NCBI GenBank assembly: GCA_019359595.1 | Contig: JAHHGZ010000036.1 | Location: 1 to 64,000 of the forward strand | Source of the DNA: Cyanomargarita calcarea GSE-NOS-MK-12-04C | Lineage (GTDB): Bacteria > Cyanobacteriota > Cyanobacteriia > Cyanobacteriales > Nostocaceae | Length of the DNA stretch: 64,000 bases | Direction of reading: 5' to 3' | In this document: positions 17,024-25,608 of the stretch, in pieces | How the letters are laid out: each line of letters starts with the position of its first letter | Position numbering within the stretch: the first letter of the stretch is position 1 | Made by a program: the position numbers and the translations under genes | Notes under the pieces: generated by a model | Databases searched by the model: none | What the model saw: only the letters and a program-made list of their open reading frames with translations | What the model was told of the DNA's origin: nothing

Positions 17024-17335
17024 ATGATTAATATGCAAAAGTATCGGTTTGTTTGTACCCTGACTTTTGGTGATATATACGGTCAAATAATGGCTTGGTT
17101 AATTACAATTACCATAAGTCTAGCCGCAGCTTTAGCATTAATGGGTGCCAAACGACCTGTTTATGCTTTAGCCACAGTCGGACTTGTCGTCTTGCTATCC
17201 CTACCTTTCTTGCTTTTTGCCTTTGTGACCACCTTGTTAAATCATATCGAATTGACTGCTGTGGAACCAGGTACCAAGATGGAACCAATCCCCGGTAATG
17301 TATCTCAGCAACAGCCGGTGCAAGCAACTAGTTGA
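17024..17335 (+). CDS. Small hypothetical membrane protein
   Basis: The product is 103 residues from the ATG at 17024, which is nine bases after GAGG. An ATG at 17090 (MAWLITITISLAAALALMG) would give 81 residues and may be the conserved start. Two hydrophobic segments are visible (WLITITISLAAALALM and ALATVGLVVLLSLPFLLF), followed by a polar, Gln- and Pro-rich tail. It is predicted to be a two-span membrane protein; no family function is recognised. Confidence 0.6.
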   Translation: MINMQKYRFVCTLTFGDIYGQIMAWLITITISLAAALALMGAKRPVYALATVGLVVLLSLPFLLFAFVTTLLNHIELTAVEPGTKMEPIPGNVSQQQPVQATS

Positions 17336-17363
17336 AGGAGTTAGGAGGAGCGGAGGAGCGGAG

Positions 17364-17550
17364 TACGGCTGTTAAAGTGTAGGCTATAAAATGGTTTTTT
17401 CTTCGCGTTCTTCGTTACTACCCTCCGGGAAGGCGAAGCGCCTATCGTGGTTAAATATATCTTTTTTTTTAACCGCGAAGTAACGTTTGCGAAGGTAAGA
17501 GTAAAGATTAGGTATTTTACACTAGTTCTTGAGTTATTTTAACAGCCGTA
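17364..17550. mobile_element. Small inverted-repeat element (MITE-like), 187 bp
   Basis: TACGGCTGTTAAA at 17364-17376 is the exact reverse complement of 17538-17550. GAG sits directly outside both ends and could be a 3-bp target duplication. The interior contains CCCTCCGGGAAGGCGAAGCGC and an AT-rich stretch but no gene. It lies between two genes beside another small element. Confidence 0.6.
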
Positions 17551-17568
17551 GAGTTAGGAGTTAGGGTT

Positions 17569-17692
17569 ATACCAAATATTATGAAGATGCGTCTAATTAG
17601 CCCACGCAGGTGTAGCTCTGTACCCCTTTGGGGAAGCAAGCAACGTAGAGCAAGACATGAATAGGGTCAGGGGCTTCATACAGAATCGGTAT
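17569..17692. mobile_element. Small inverted-repeat element, 124 bp, second copy at 13460-13558
   Basis: The left end ATACCAAATATTATGAAG is an imperfect inverted match of the right end (reverse complement ATACCGATTCTGTATGAAG). The interior holds CCCACGCAGGTG and GTACCCCTTTGGGGAAGCAAG, shared with the reverse-strand copy at 13460-13558. Because the element covers the region before 17693, an early start for the downstream sdhA frame is unlikely. Confidence 0.65.
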
Positions 17693-17833
17693 TATGAATT
17701 CTCCATATCCTTATCCTCCCATCTTGTCCATCCCGCTCCCTGCTATTGGCAGGGATTTTTTTTATGGGTAACTTATATAAACAACCAGAAGTCTCTACTT
17801 CTTTTCGCTTTGGTATGTCCACAGGGCCAAATT

Positions 17834-19561
17834 ATGCTGGAACATGATGTAATTATTGTCGGTGGTGGATTGGCGGGATGCCGTGCTGCAGTGGAAATTG
17901 CCCGAAAAAATCCCAAGTTGAATGTGGCTGTGGTGGCAAAAACTCACCCCATTCGTTCCCACTCAGTAGCGGCACAAGGTGGGATGGCAGCGTCGCTCAG
18001 AAATGTTGATGAGGCTGACAGTTGGGAAGCACATGCTTTTGATACTGTCAAGGGTTCTGACTATTTGGCAGACCAAGATGCTGTGGAAATTCTCACCCGC
18101 GAAGCTCCAGATGTGGTGATTGACCTAGAACATATGGGCGTGTTGTTTTCTCGCCTACCAGATGGTCGGATTGCCCAGCGGGCTTTTGGCGGTCATTCCC
18201 ACAACCGTACCTGCTACGCTGCTGATAAAACAGGTCACGCTATTTTGCATGAATTGGTGAACAACCTGCGTCGGTTTGGCGTGCAAATTTATGAAGAATG
18301 GTATGTGATGCGCCTGATTTTAGAAGAGGGTCAGGCTAAGGGTTTGGTAATGTTCCGCATTGAGGATGGGCAAATCGAGGTAGTGCGGGCCAAGGCCGTG
18401 ATGTTTGCGACTGGGGGCTATGGTCGCGTTTATAACACCACCTCCAATGATTATGCTTCCTGCGGTGATGGTCTGGCAATGACTGCTCTGGCTGGGTTGC
18501 CGTTGGAAGATATGGAATTTGTGCAATTTCACCCAACAGGATTGTATCCGGTAGGGGTGTTAATTTCCGAAGCGGTGCGGGGAGAAGGGGCGTATTTGAT
18601 TAATAGTGAAGGCGATCGCTTTATGGCGAACTATGCCCCCAGTCGGATGGAATTGGCACCACGGGATATTACATCCAGAGCGATCGCCTATGAAATTCGT
18701 GCCGGTCGTGGGGTTCATCAGGATGGTACTGCCGGGGGTTCGTTTGTCTATCTCGACTTGCGGCACATGGGCAAGGAAAAAATCATGAGTCGTGTCCCTT
18801 TTTGTTGGGAAGAAGCACACCGTCTTGTCGGTGTTGATGCCGTAACTCAACCGATGCCAGTCCGTCCCACAATTCACTATTGCATGGGTGGTATCCCCGT
18901 TAACACCGATGGACAAGTCCGCAGTGGCAGTCAAGGCTTCGTTGAGGGCTTCTTTGCTGCTGGAGAGACTTCCTGTGTTTCCGTCCACGGTGCCAATCGT
19001 CTGGGTAGTAACTCGTTGCTCGAATGCGTCGTTTATGGAAAAAGAACCGGGGCTGCGATCGCCCAATATGTGCAAAACCGTAAGTTACCCACCATCGACG
19101 AACAACGGTACATCAAAGAAGCCAAGGAACAAATACAAGCCTTGCTAGACCAACCCGGACAGTACCGCATTAACCAAGTTCGGCAAGCCTTCCAGGACTG
19201 TATGACCGAATACTGCGGCGTTTTTCGTACTGAGGAATTAATGCAGGAAGGTCTGCGACAATTGCAAGATTTTCAAGGGCAGTACTCGCAAATATACTTA
19301 GATGACAAAGGCTCTTGCTGGAACACGGAATTAGTAGAAGCCTTGGAATTGCGCAGTTTGATGGTAGTCGGGCAGATGATTCTGGCCTCAGCCAACAATC
19401 GTCGAGAAAGTCGTGGGGCACACTTCCGGGAAGATTATTCCCAACGAGATGATACCAACTTCCTCAGACATACAATAGCCTACTATTCCGCAGCTGGAAT
19501 TGATATCCAGTATCTGCCGGTGAGTATTACTATGTTCCAACCACAGGAAAGGAAGTATTAG
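17834..19561 (+). CDS. sdhA: Succinate dehydrogenase/fumarate reductase flavoprotein subunit
   Basis: The 575-residue product is the FAD subunit of the SdhA/FrdA family. It has the N-terminal Rossmann motif [14 protein letters not shown], the covalent-FAD site [10 protein letters not shown] (His43), the substrate region [29 protein letters not shown] near the FAD pocket and the C-terminal [10 protein letters not shown]. It oxidises succinate to fumarate, or the reverse, at the membrane, feeding electrons to the quinone pool through SdhB. No sdhB or anchor subunit is adjacent, as is usual in cyanobacteria. An upstream in-frame start at 17657 would lie inside a repeat element, so the ATG at 17834 is preferred. 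Confidence 0.93.
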   Translation: MLEHDVIIVGGGLAGCRAAVEIARKNPKLNVAVVAKTHPIRSHSVAAQGGMAASLRNVDEADSWEAHAFDTVKGSDYLADQDAVEILTREAPDVVIDLEHMGVLFSRLPDGRIAQRAFGGHSHNRTCYAADKTGHAILHELVNNLRRFGVQIYEEWYVMRLILEEGQAKGLVMFRIEDGQIEVVRAKAVMFATGGYGRVYNTTSNDYASCGDGLAMTALAGLPLEDMEFVQFHPTGLYPVGVLISEAVRGEGAYLINSEGDRFMANYAPSRMELAPRDITSRAIAYEIRAGRGVHQDGTAGGSFVYLDLRHMGKEKIMSRVPFCWEEAHRLVGVDAVTQPMPVRPTIHYCMGGIPVNTDGQVRSGSQGFVEGFFAAGETSCVSVHGANRLGSNSLLECVVYGKRTGAAIAQYVQNRKLPTIDEQRYIKEAKEQIQALLDQPGQYRINQVRQAFQDCMTEYCGVFRTEELMQEGLRQLQDFQGQYSQIYLDDKGSCWNTELVEALELRSLMVVGQMILASANNRRESRGAHFREDYSQRDDTNFLRHTIAYYSAAGIDIQYLPVSITMFQPQERKY

Positions 19562-19640
19562 GTGGTTAGTGGTTATTGGTTAGTGGTTAGTGGTTAGGAG
19601 TTAACAACTAACAACCAACAACCAACAACCAACAACTAAC
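19562..19640. repeat. Heptanucleotide tandem repeats in opposed orientation
   Basis: Units of GGTTAGT and GGTTATT are followed, after GGAGTTAA, by units of the complement type AACAACC and AACTAAC. The two halves can pair imperfectly into a hairpin between the convergent sdhA and psiE-family genes. Such short tandem repeats are common in heterocyst-forming cyanobacteria. Confidence 0.75.
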
Positions 19641-20099
19641 TCATAATTCCGCTTCTGGTTGCTTTTGACTAGATTCCACAAAGCGGAACATGAAAGGTAA
19701 AGCAATTAACATCCCAGCCAAAACTATCAAGAAAACAGAAATCCCAAAGATTTGATTCTGAGGAATTTCCAACACACCCCGCAAAATCACTTCTCGCAAT
19801 GCCGAGACGATAGTAATTTCCACTGCTGCACCAACAGAAATGCTTTGTGCTTCCAAGTAATCCAGCAACAGACGGAATAATTCTACTAAAATCAAAATAA
19901 ATAGAATATCAGAAGTAATTTGCCGCACATCTAAAGGATGCAAGAGAGTGAAGAACATATCTCCCAAGCGCAGCAGCATTACACAAAATAGCCCAACGCA
20001 CAGGGAAACGACGACAAAATCTTGAAATCTCTCTAAATTGCGAACAATTGTTTGCCTCTGGAACAAATAAATAAATCCGGTTAACGCACGTTTTGGCAT
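19641..20099 (-). CDS. PsiE family (phosphate-starvation-inducible E) membrane protein
   Basis: The 152-residue protein has four hydrophobic segments: FVVVSLCVGLFCVMLL, DILFILILVELFRLLLDYL, a short third segment around VGAAVEITIVSALREVIL, and IFGISVFLIVLAGMLIALPF. The ELFRLLLDYLE and ALREVIL motifs place it in the PsiE family. The E. coli member is induced by phosphate starvation and cAMP-CRP, but its biochemical role is unknown. There is no visible Pho box. It is convergent with sdhA across a repeat-rich gap. Confidence 0.85.
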   Translation of the reverse strand: MPKRALTGFIYLFQRQTIVRNLERFQDFVVVSLCVGLFCVMLLRLGDMFFTLLHPLDVRQITSDILFILILVELFRLLLDYLEAQSISVGAAVEITIVSALREVILRGVLEIPQNQIFGISVFLIVLAGMLIALPFMFRFVESSQKQPEAEL

Positions 20100-20298
20100 A
20101 ATACATCCGGCTTGTTGATGTTTGTCCAGTTATATGATATTAAATTTGTTAAAATAAAAAGTCCATTGCCCACGGAAACCTACCCCTGTTTTGTTTTAAC
20201 AAAACTCCCCTCTTTGCAAGGGAAAAATTTTGGGTTGGATAAAATACTTTTTTCCAAAATTTGTAGGGACACTTCATAGAAGCATCCCTATAAAAAAC

Positions 20299-20437
20299 TA
20301 TAGCGGTTTGCAGTTGAGTCCAATACAGACCTAATCCCCAATCCCTTCCTTCCCAGGTTCGTGGAGTAAGACTCAAAGCCTCTCTCCTCATAGGAAAGAG
20401 GTTAAAAATCTACTCTACTCAACCTAAAACCGCTATA
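20299..20437. mobile_element. Small inverted-repeat element, 139 bp; related copy near 27757
   Basis: TATAGCGGTTT at 20299-20309 is the exact reverse complement of 20427-20437, and the match extends to about 18 of 21 positions (TTGAGT inside both ends). The left half reads GCAGTTGAGTCCAATACAG, then CCTAATCCCCAATCCC, which recurs at 27757-27840. The right end overlaps the stop codon of the gene at 20433-20615. Confidence 0.7.
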
Positions 20438-20615
20438 TTTTGCGAGTGGGAGTTACTTTCGTTTTTTTACCAGAGAGACGAAGTTCGCGGTTTTCTTTGT
20501 CTCGGAGTTGGCGATCGCGCCAACCAACCAAGGTTAAATAACCAACTCCCCCAGTGACTGCTACCAGCAAGACTAATGCCACTAATGCCAAAATACTCAG
20601 GAATTGATTTTCCAC
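20433..20615 (-). CDS. Small single-span membrane protein downstream of petN
   Basis: The 60-residue protein has one transmembrane helix (about residues 7-31, SILALVALVLLVAVTGGVGY) followed by a basic cytoplasmic tail (WRDRQLRDKENRELRLSGKK). It begins seven bases after the petN stop codon, so it is almost certainly cotranscribed with petN. I know no function; an accessory role near cytochrome b6f is possible from position alone. Its stop codon lies in the terminal repeat of the adjacent small element, so the last residues may have been altered by the insertion. Confidence 0.7.
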   Translation of the reverse strand: MENQFLSILALVALVLLVAVTGGVGYLTLVGWRDRQLRDKENRELRLSGKKTKVTPTRKI

Positions 20616-20622
20616 GATTCCC

Positions 20623-20712
20623 CTAAAGTCCGTTGCGACCCCAAACTACCATTGCAATTGACCATGTAAACACAACCAACAGTGAAACCCATCCCAGTGT
20701 CAAAATCGCCAT
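20623..20712 (-). CDS. petN: Cytochrome b6f complex subunit PetN
   Basis: The 29-residue product ([15 protein letters not shown], continuing [14 protein letters not shown]) is the canonical PetN sequence, the smallest single-helix subunit of the cytochrome b6f complex in the thylakoid membrane. It stabilises the dimeric complex that moves electrons from plastoquinol to plastocyanin. It is followed after seven bases by a small membrane-protein gene. The upstream 590 bases carry no other gene and should hold its promoter. Confidence 0.96.
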   Translation of the reverse strand: MAILTLGWVSLLVVFTWSIAMVVWGRNGL

Positions 20713-21307
20713 AGCACTACTTTTAAACTAATTTACAAAACGACTGATGCTTTCAACATAGACATTTTGGACAAGCCAAAAATCTAGGTATAACATTCTT
20801 GGTTTTCCAAGAAAGGTGGCATCCCACATAGGCTTGAGCGAGCCCAAACCACTTAAATTAATACTTATCAATGCCGGAACCAATGGTTACACAAGCTAAA
20901 AGTAATTAATTTAACAGTATTTTATCACAAAAATAAACGACTCAATGTCTGGTAATGTTTGAATTATAGAGGTATTTCACGTCCTATCTTTTGCTCCATT
21001 ATTCATGATAGTTTCCTTTCGCATAGTCAAATACATCCAAATATTAACTATCTACTCAGTCTGAGTTAGTAACTAACCGATGTGGAACTACACAACCCAT
21101 AATGCCCACAGCTTAATCATTGGGGAATTCTTTTCTATCCTAGATTAAGGTCTACTTAATCTTTTTGACGTGGTTTTGTAAAAAACTCTCAACTTTAAAT
21201 TTAGCACTTTACTGTATATAAATAGATATATTTGAGTATATTTTTTGTAAAATTTTGTAACGCTGGGAATTGGGAATGGGGAATTAGGAAATGAGAATCA
21301 AGAAGTA
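20713..21307. other. Divergent intergenic region (petN promoter side)
   Basis: This AT-rich region separates petN (-) from the gene at 21308 (+). No coding sequence or RNA gene was recognised. A short GGGAATTGGGAATGGGGAATT repeat at about 21265 precedes the forward gene. Confidence 0.4.
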
Positions 21308-21772
21308 ATGAGAAGCATATTTGATACCGAATTAATGGCAGAACGCCTAGAATCGCTAAAGGCTGGAATTGTCGGTGGTTCCTGCCTAGCCTTTACTTTC
21401 ACCATCTCTACTTTGGTCAACAGCTTCCTGCTAGGACAGTATTTCAAGGCCCTAGATAATCTCCAAAATCCTGGTCTGAATACAGAGTTTTTGTTAAGTG
21501 GGGGAATTGCGATTTTCTCTGGTTTGCTATTTGGTGTCACCTACCGCTATATTATCCGCTCAGATAAAAATCCTCAACTCAAAGCAGGTGGGGTGATGGC
21601 GTTTGGCTTGGTACGCGGTTTAACTCAGGTGGATACTGGATTCAATTCTACTGGTGCAATTGTACCGTTTGTGGTGCTGTCTTTTGAAAGTATTTTGTGG
21701 TTCGCAGTGGCGGGTTTTGTCCTTGACACTGCAATTCAACTCGACTGGGTAAAACCGTTTAAGTCGGAATAA
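21308..21772 (+). CDS. Conserved hypothetical membrane protein
   Basis: The 154-residue protein has about four hydrophobic segments: GIVGGSCLAFTFTISTLVNSF, FLLSGGIAIFSGLLFGVTYRY, a weaker AGGVMAFGLVRGLTQ and VPFVVLSFESILWFAVAGFVL. The pattern MAERLESLKAG at residues 10-20 suggests that the ATG at 21335 could be the true start. It is a cyanobacterial-type conserved membrane protein with no known function. It is a single gene. Confidence 0.7.
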   Translation: MRSIFDTELMAERLESLKAGIVGGSCLAFTFTISTLVNSFLLGQYFKALDNLQNPGLNTEFLLSGGIAIFSGLLFGVTYRYIIRSDKNPQLKAGGVMAFGLVRGLTQVDTGFNSTGAIVPFVVLSFESILWFAVAGFVLDTAIQLDWVKPFKSE

Positions 21773-21942
21773 ACTCGGCAATGGATGTGGCAACGCGGAT
21801 AAGTAAAATAGAACTAAGGTAGTATTGGCGACAATTCTGTCACACTATCAACTAGCATTGGCTGATACGCAACCAGAAATACCTCGTCGTCGCGGTGTTA
21901 CCCTTGCGCCTCAACGCGGTGTCAAAATGGTAATTACAGGAA
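21773..21942. other. Intergenic region with a possible gene remnant
   Basis: A 43-codon frame from TTG at 21825 encodes LATILSHYQLALADTQPEIP and then RRRGVTLAPQRGVKM, ending in the repeat tract. The composition looks protein-like, but it has no ribosome binding site or recognised family. It may be the truncated start of a lost gene. Confidence 0.25.
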
Positions 21943-22100
21943 TTAGTTGTTAGTTGTTAGTTGTTAGTTGTTAGTTGTCTACTAACCATTAACCAATAAC
22001 CAATAACCAACAACCAATAACCAATAACCAATAACCATTAACCATTAACCATTAACCAATAACCAACAACCAATAACCAATAACCAATAACCAATAACCA
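21943..22100. repeat. Long heptanucleotide tandem repeat tract
   Basis: About four TTAGTTG units are followed by roughly 18 units of AACCAAT and its variants (AACCATT, AACCAAC). The tract runs right up to the ATG of the aminotransferase at 22101, so the whole untranslated leader adjacent to the start codon is repeat DNA. Confidence 0.85.
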
Positions 22101-23270
22101 ATGACTAATTTAATTTCTCGCATGGAGTCGGTACAGTCGCCGGTTATTCCTATTGTTGGCGAACTGATAAGAAATACTCCCGGAACCATATCTTTAGGGC
22201 AAGGTATTGTGTCTTATGCGCCACCTCCAGAAGCAATTGAGATTTTGCCGAAATTCTTTGCAGACCCTACTAACAATTTATACAAACCAGTTGAGGGAAT
22301 TCCCCTATTATTAGCCGCGATTGAAGCGAAATTACAAGCTTTCAACAATATAGAAATTAGCGACGAAAATTGTATTGTCGTCACTGCGGGCAGTAATATG
22401 GGGTCTATAAATGCCATTCTTGCGATTACTGTACCTGGTGATGAAATTATTCTAAATACGCCTTATTATTTCAATCACGAAATGGCGATCGCTATGGCGG
22501 GATGTCGTGCGGTGTTGGTCGGGTGTGATGAAAATTACCAGTTGCGTCCGGAAGCGATCGCCCAAGCAATTACACCCAAAACACGAGCAGTTGTAACGGT
22601 TTCACCGAATAATCCGACTGGGGTAGTTTATTCATTCGAGTTACTGCGGGAAGTTAATCAGATTTGTGCCAGTCGCGGGATTTATCACATCAGCGACGAA
22701 GCTTACGAATATTTTACCTATAACGGGGTGAAACACATCTCTCCTGGGTCATTTCCGGGGAGTCGAGATTATACCATTTCTCTGTTTAGTCTATCCAAAG
22801 CTTACGGTTTTGCCAGTTGGCGCATTGGTTATATGGTGATTCCCAAACATTTGCTGGTTGCCGTCAAAAAAGTCCAGGATACAATTTTGATTTGTCCACC
22901 TGTAATTTCTCAGTATGCAGCATTGGGGGCATTGCAGGCAAAACCGGAGTATTTAAAGGATAATATTGGAGCGATCGCGCAAGTTAGAGAGTTGGTGCTT
23001 GAATCTTTGAAGCGTCTCGAAGGTTTATGTACTGTTACTCTCGCTGATGGTGCGTTCTATTTTTTCCTCAAAGTTCATACTGATATCGATGCTTTTGAGT
23101 TGGTGGAAAGATTGATTCGGGAGTATCAAGTAGCCGTAATTCCCGGTACTACTTTTGGGATGAATAAAGGCTGTTATTTGCGTGTTGCTTATGGTGCGTT
23201 ACAAAAAGAGACGGTGAAAGAAGGTATGGAAAGGTTGGTAAGGGGTTTGCAAGGAATTATATCTTTATAA
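22101..23270 (+). CDS. PLP-dependent class I/II aminotransferase
   Basis: The 389-residue enzyme is a fold-type I aminotransferase related to aspartate/aromatic aminotransferases. Diagnostic parts are ISLGQGIVSYAPPPEA at the N-terminus, TAGSNMG for phosphate binding, VSPNNPTG, the DEAYEYFTY tract and SLSKAYGFASWRIGY with the PLP lysine Lys233. The C-terminal Arg for substrate carboxylate lies in GCYLRVAYG. Substrate cannot be fixed from sequence. The start codon directly follows a heptanucleotide tandem repeat with no Shine-Dalgarno sequence; a downstream ATG at 22122 (MESVQSP) is an alternative. The YjbQ gene follows after 21 bases and is probably cotranscribed. Confidence 0.9.
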   Translation: MTNLISRMESVQSPVIPIVGELIRNTPGTISLGQGIVSYAPPPEAIEILPKFFADPTNNLYKPVEGIPLLLAAIEAKLQAFNNIEISDENCIVVTAGSNMGSINAILAITVPGDEIILNTPYYFNHEMAIAMAGCRAVLVGCDENYQLRPEAIAQAITPKTRAVVTVSPNNPTGVVYSFELLREVNQICASRGIYHISDEAYEYFTYNGVKHISPGSFPGSRDYTISLFSLSKAYGFASWRIGYMVIPKHLLVAVKKVQDTILICPPVISQYAALGALQAKPEYLKDNIGAIAQVRELVLESLKRLEGLCTVTLADGAFYFFLKVHTDIDAFELVERLIREYQVAVIPGTTFGMNKGCYLRVAYGALQKETVKEGMERLVRGLQGIISL

Positions 23271-23291
23271 ACGCATTAGGTAGCAGAGTAG

Positions 23292-23732
23292 ATGATAATT
23301 AATCAAATATTTGAAGTTGAAACGGAAGTGGGAATTAATATTTATAATATTACGCCACAAATTGAGGAATTTATAGCATCAACAACTATTCAAAATGGGC
23401 AAATATTGATATTTTCTCGTCATACGACAACAGCATTGGCAATTAATGAAAATGAAGAAAGATTGTTAGAAGATATCAAAGTTTTTTTGCGCAAATTGGC
23501 TCCAGAATCGGAGCGATATTTACATAATGACTTACATTTAAGAGAAAATATTCCCTCAGATGAACCAATGAATGCTCATTCTCATCTGATGGCGATGATG
23601 TTAAATACTAGCGAAGTTATTCCTATTGTTGACGGGAAATTAGCTTTGGGAACCTATCAATCTTTATTATTTTTTGAGTTGGATGGAGCCCGTAAAAGAA
23701 TTGTATTTTGCCAAATTTCTGGAGAAGTTTAA
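23292..23732 (+). CDS. YjbQ family protein (UPF0047, secondary thiamine-phosphate synthase)
   Basis: The 146-residue protein is a complete YjbQ/UPF0047 domain. It has FSRHTTTALAINENE, HNDLHLRENIPSDEPMNAHS and SLLFFELDGARKRIVFCQISG. The clustered conserved His, Asp and Glu residues form a metal-binding site. Members show weak thiamine-phosphate synthase activity, but the physiological role is not settled. It starts 21 bases after the aminotransferase gene and probably shares its transcript. Confidence 0.9.
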   Translation: MIINQIFEVETEVGINIYNITPQIEEFIASTTIQNGQILIFSRHTTTALAINENEERLLEDIKVFLRKLAPESERYLHNDLHLRENIPSDEPMNAHSHLMAMMLNTSEVIPIVDGKLALGTYQSLLFFELDGARKRIVFCQISGEV

Positions 23733-24015
23733 TATTTGGCAAAAGCATTTGATGACGGGCATTCTCGGCTTCCAGAACATACCCTCTCGGTATACCCCTG
23801 AGGTGTACTTTATGCAGGTGAACCGTATAAGTTAGTAACTAATACCATTTTTGTAATTAAGATACAATTAATAACTCACGTAGGTGGGCGTATGTTTGTA
23901 TAGCCTTACCCTTCTAGTACAGGTCTTTTGGAAATAAAGCGACCATCTGAAATAGGTAAAAAGCTTACAACATAGGTATTCTTTCTTTTTACTTTTTACT
24001 TTTGCGCGATTTGTA
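23733..24015. other. Convergent intergenic region
   Basis: No gene is supported. A motif CACGTAGGTGGGCG near 23877 resembles part of the repeat element at 17569-17692, so decayed repeat DNA is likely. The 3' ends of the YjbQ and SDR genes face each other here. Confidence 0.4.
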
Positions 24016-24705
24016 TTAGGGTGTGAGAGCATTCAAAATAAACTCTTCAAATTCTGGTTGTCCAAACAGCATATTTTTATCGAGTGCTGATAAAATCTTA
24101 TTATTAGCGCCGTCAGAATTTAAACAGCGGCAAACTAGTTGAGCGACATCTGGACGATGAATGATGCCTGCGACTCGCGGATTTTCTGTTAAAATACCAT
24201 TACCAGTTGCTGCTTCTGACTTTAATCCACCGGGACGAATTATAGTGTATATCAGTCCGCTGGCAATTAAATCTGTTTCAGCTTTTTCTTTTTCAATTAA
24301 AACTGGTTTTAATGTTTCCAGAGCTTGAGGATTTAAAGCAACAACACTATTGCCGCTACCAATTGATGTAATCAAAATAAATCTTTTTACTCCAGCTTTC
24401 ACTGCGGCATCAATGAGATTTTTATTACCTAAATAATCAGGTCTTTGACCAGAAGAGGGTAAACCGCCAATGGTACTGATAACTACGTCGATAGGTTCGG
24501 AGTTTAACATTGCCCGTTCGATGTCTTCCAGATTCATCGCATCTCCTAAAACTACTGTAATTCCCATTGCTTCTAGTTCATTTTGACTTGCTTCTGTTCT
24601 GAGGAGTGCTTTAACTTTTAGCCGTTGTTTTGTCAAACATTTGGCGATTTCTCTACCGACACCACGACTTGCTCCTGCGAGAAAAATAGAGGATGTAGTT
24701 GTCAT
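24016..24705 (-). CDS. Atypical SDR-family NAD(P)-binding protein
   Basis: The 229-residue product has a Rossmann fold with glycine motif IFLAGASRGVGREIAK near the N-terminus, typical of atypical SDRs related to NmrA and plant Tic62/HCF173-type proteins. Other supporting parts are GDAMNLEDIERAM, VVISTIGG and IIRPGGL. The classical YxxxK catalytic pair is not evident, so it may be a regulator or assembly factor rather than a dehydrogenase. The ATG at 24705 (MTTTSSIFLAG) gives the usual short N-terminus; an upstream in-frame start at 24735 adds ten unlikely residues. Confidence 0.82.
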   Translation of the reverse strand: MTTTSSIFLAGASRGVGREIAKCLTKQRLKVKALLRTEASQNELEAMGITVVLGDAMNLEDIERAMLNSEPIDVVISTIGGLPSSGQRPDYLGNKNLIDAAVKAGVKRFILITSIGSGNSVVALNPQALETLKPVLIEKEKAETDLIASGLIYTIIRPGGLKSEAATGNGILTENPRVAGIIHRPDVAQLVCRCLNSDGANNKILSALDKNMLFGQPEFEEFILNALTP

Positions 24706-24929
24706 AAATAATTTATAGGTGCTATTGCTGAACAATTAATAACTATATCTAATTATCCGCGTCCTACCCTACGGGAATGCGAAGCGCATACTGCAGTTAA
24801 TTAACAGTAGCTTAAATAACACAGTACTTAACTTAGTAATTTTACCTAACCCAAAAGTATGAGGCTGTTTTGCACGCATCGTGCCAAAGTATTAGATAAC
24901 TGTCGCAGTAGTATGCCTTTGAAAAACTT

Positions 24930-25298
24930 ATGGCTAAAAAATCGGAAAAAGACTCAGAAGCACCCAAAGATATACGCTTGGCAGCGACTACAAGAATTTG
25001 GGGATTTACAATGGGAATCTTGGCCATTTGCGTTCCACTCTCAATTCCCCTGAGAAGTTCGCTGATTCCTTTAGCCGCGATTGGCGGTGCAACTGCGGGT
25101 ACAATCGCTGTATGGCGTTCTGATGAGAAAAAATCCCGGAATAAGCTTTTGCTTATTCAGGAAGTGGAACTTTTAGAGCAACGTCTCGCTAATTTAGAAA
25201 CAATTGTGGGTAGGGATGACTTCGATTTGCAGATGAAGATTAAACGCTTAGAGTCAAACAACCGCAATGGTCACACTTTAGACGATCGCAAAATGTAA
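24930..25298 (+). CDS. Conserved hypothetical membrane protein with coiled coil
   Basis: The 122-residue protein starts with a charged Lys/Glu-rich segment, followed by two hydrophobic helices (WGFTMGILAICVPLSIPL and LIPLAAIGGATAGTIAVW). A polar coiled coil comes next (LLLIQEVELLEQRLANLETI) and then a short charged tail. It is a typical cyanobacterial conserved hypothetical with cytoplasmic termini predicted. No function is known. Confidence 0.7.
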   Translation: MAKKSEKDSEAPKDIRLAATTRIWGFTMGILAICVPLSIPLRSSLIPLAAIGGATAGTIAVWRSDEKKSRNKLLLIQEVELLEQRLANLETIVGRDDFDLQMKIKRLESNNRNGHTLDDRKM

Positions 25299-25608
25299 AG
25301 TTATAAAATTCTGACAATTGCGGATACAAAATTTGAAATCTTGCTTGCGGGCATAACTATAATCAGAATCCCAGCATTTTCCTGCGGCTGATGAATGCAT
25401 CAACTCCTTGTCCCGTCCGCTAAAGTGGTCATTATAGAAAAACGCGATTTTTTCGTGGGGTTATTTTGCTTATCTGAAGTATAAGATTAATGCTACCGTG
25501 AGAGGACGCATACCAATCAGGCATAATTTAAATTAACTCAATAAACTTGAGTTTTTGCCTTGGTATCACTTAACGTAGGTATGCACTCTTTGTGCCATAG
25601 GAATGCAC
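25299..25608. other. Intergenic region with a hairpin and T-run
   Basis: No gene is supported. AACTCAA and TTGAGTT around a five-base loop at about 25536-25554, followed by TTT, form a hairpin. It lies about 240 bases beyond the preceding stop codon and 50 before the WD40 gene. It could terminate a long 3' transcript or act in the WD40 leader. Confidence 0.4.

Noticed and set aside
17657..17833. N-terminal extension of SdhA from an upstream start at 17657
   Set aside because: The extension starts inside a repeat element and is absent from the SdhA family, whose N-terminus begins close to the FAD motif.
20149..20391. 80-codon reverse frame near petN
   Set aside because: It runs through the 139-bp repeat element and adjoining repeat-like DNA; the residues have no family resemblance.
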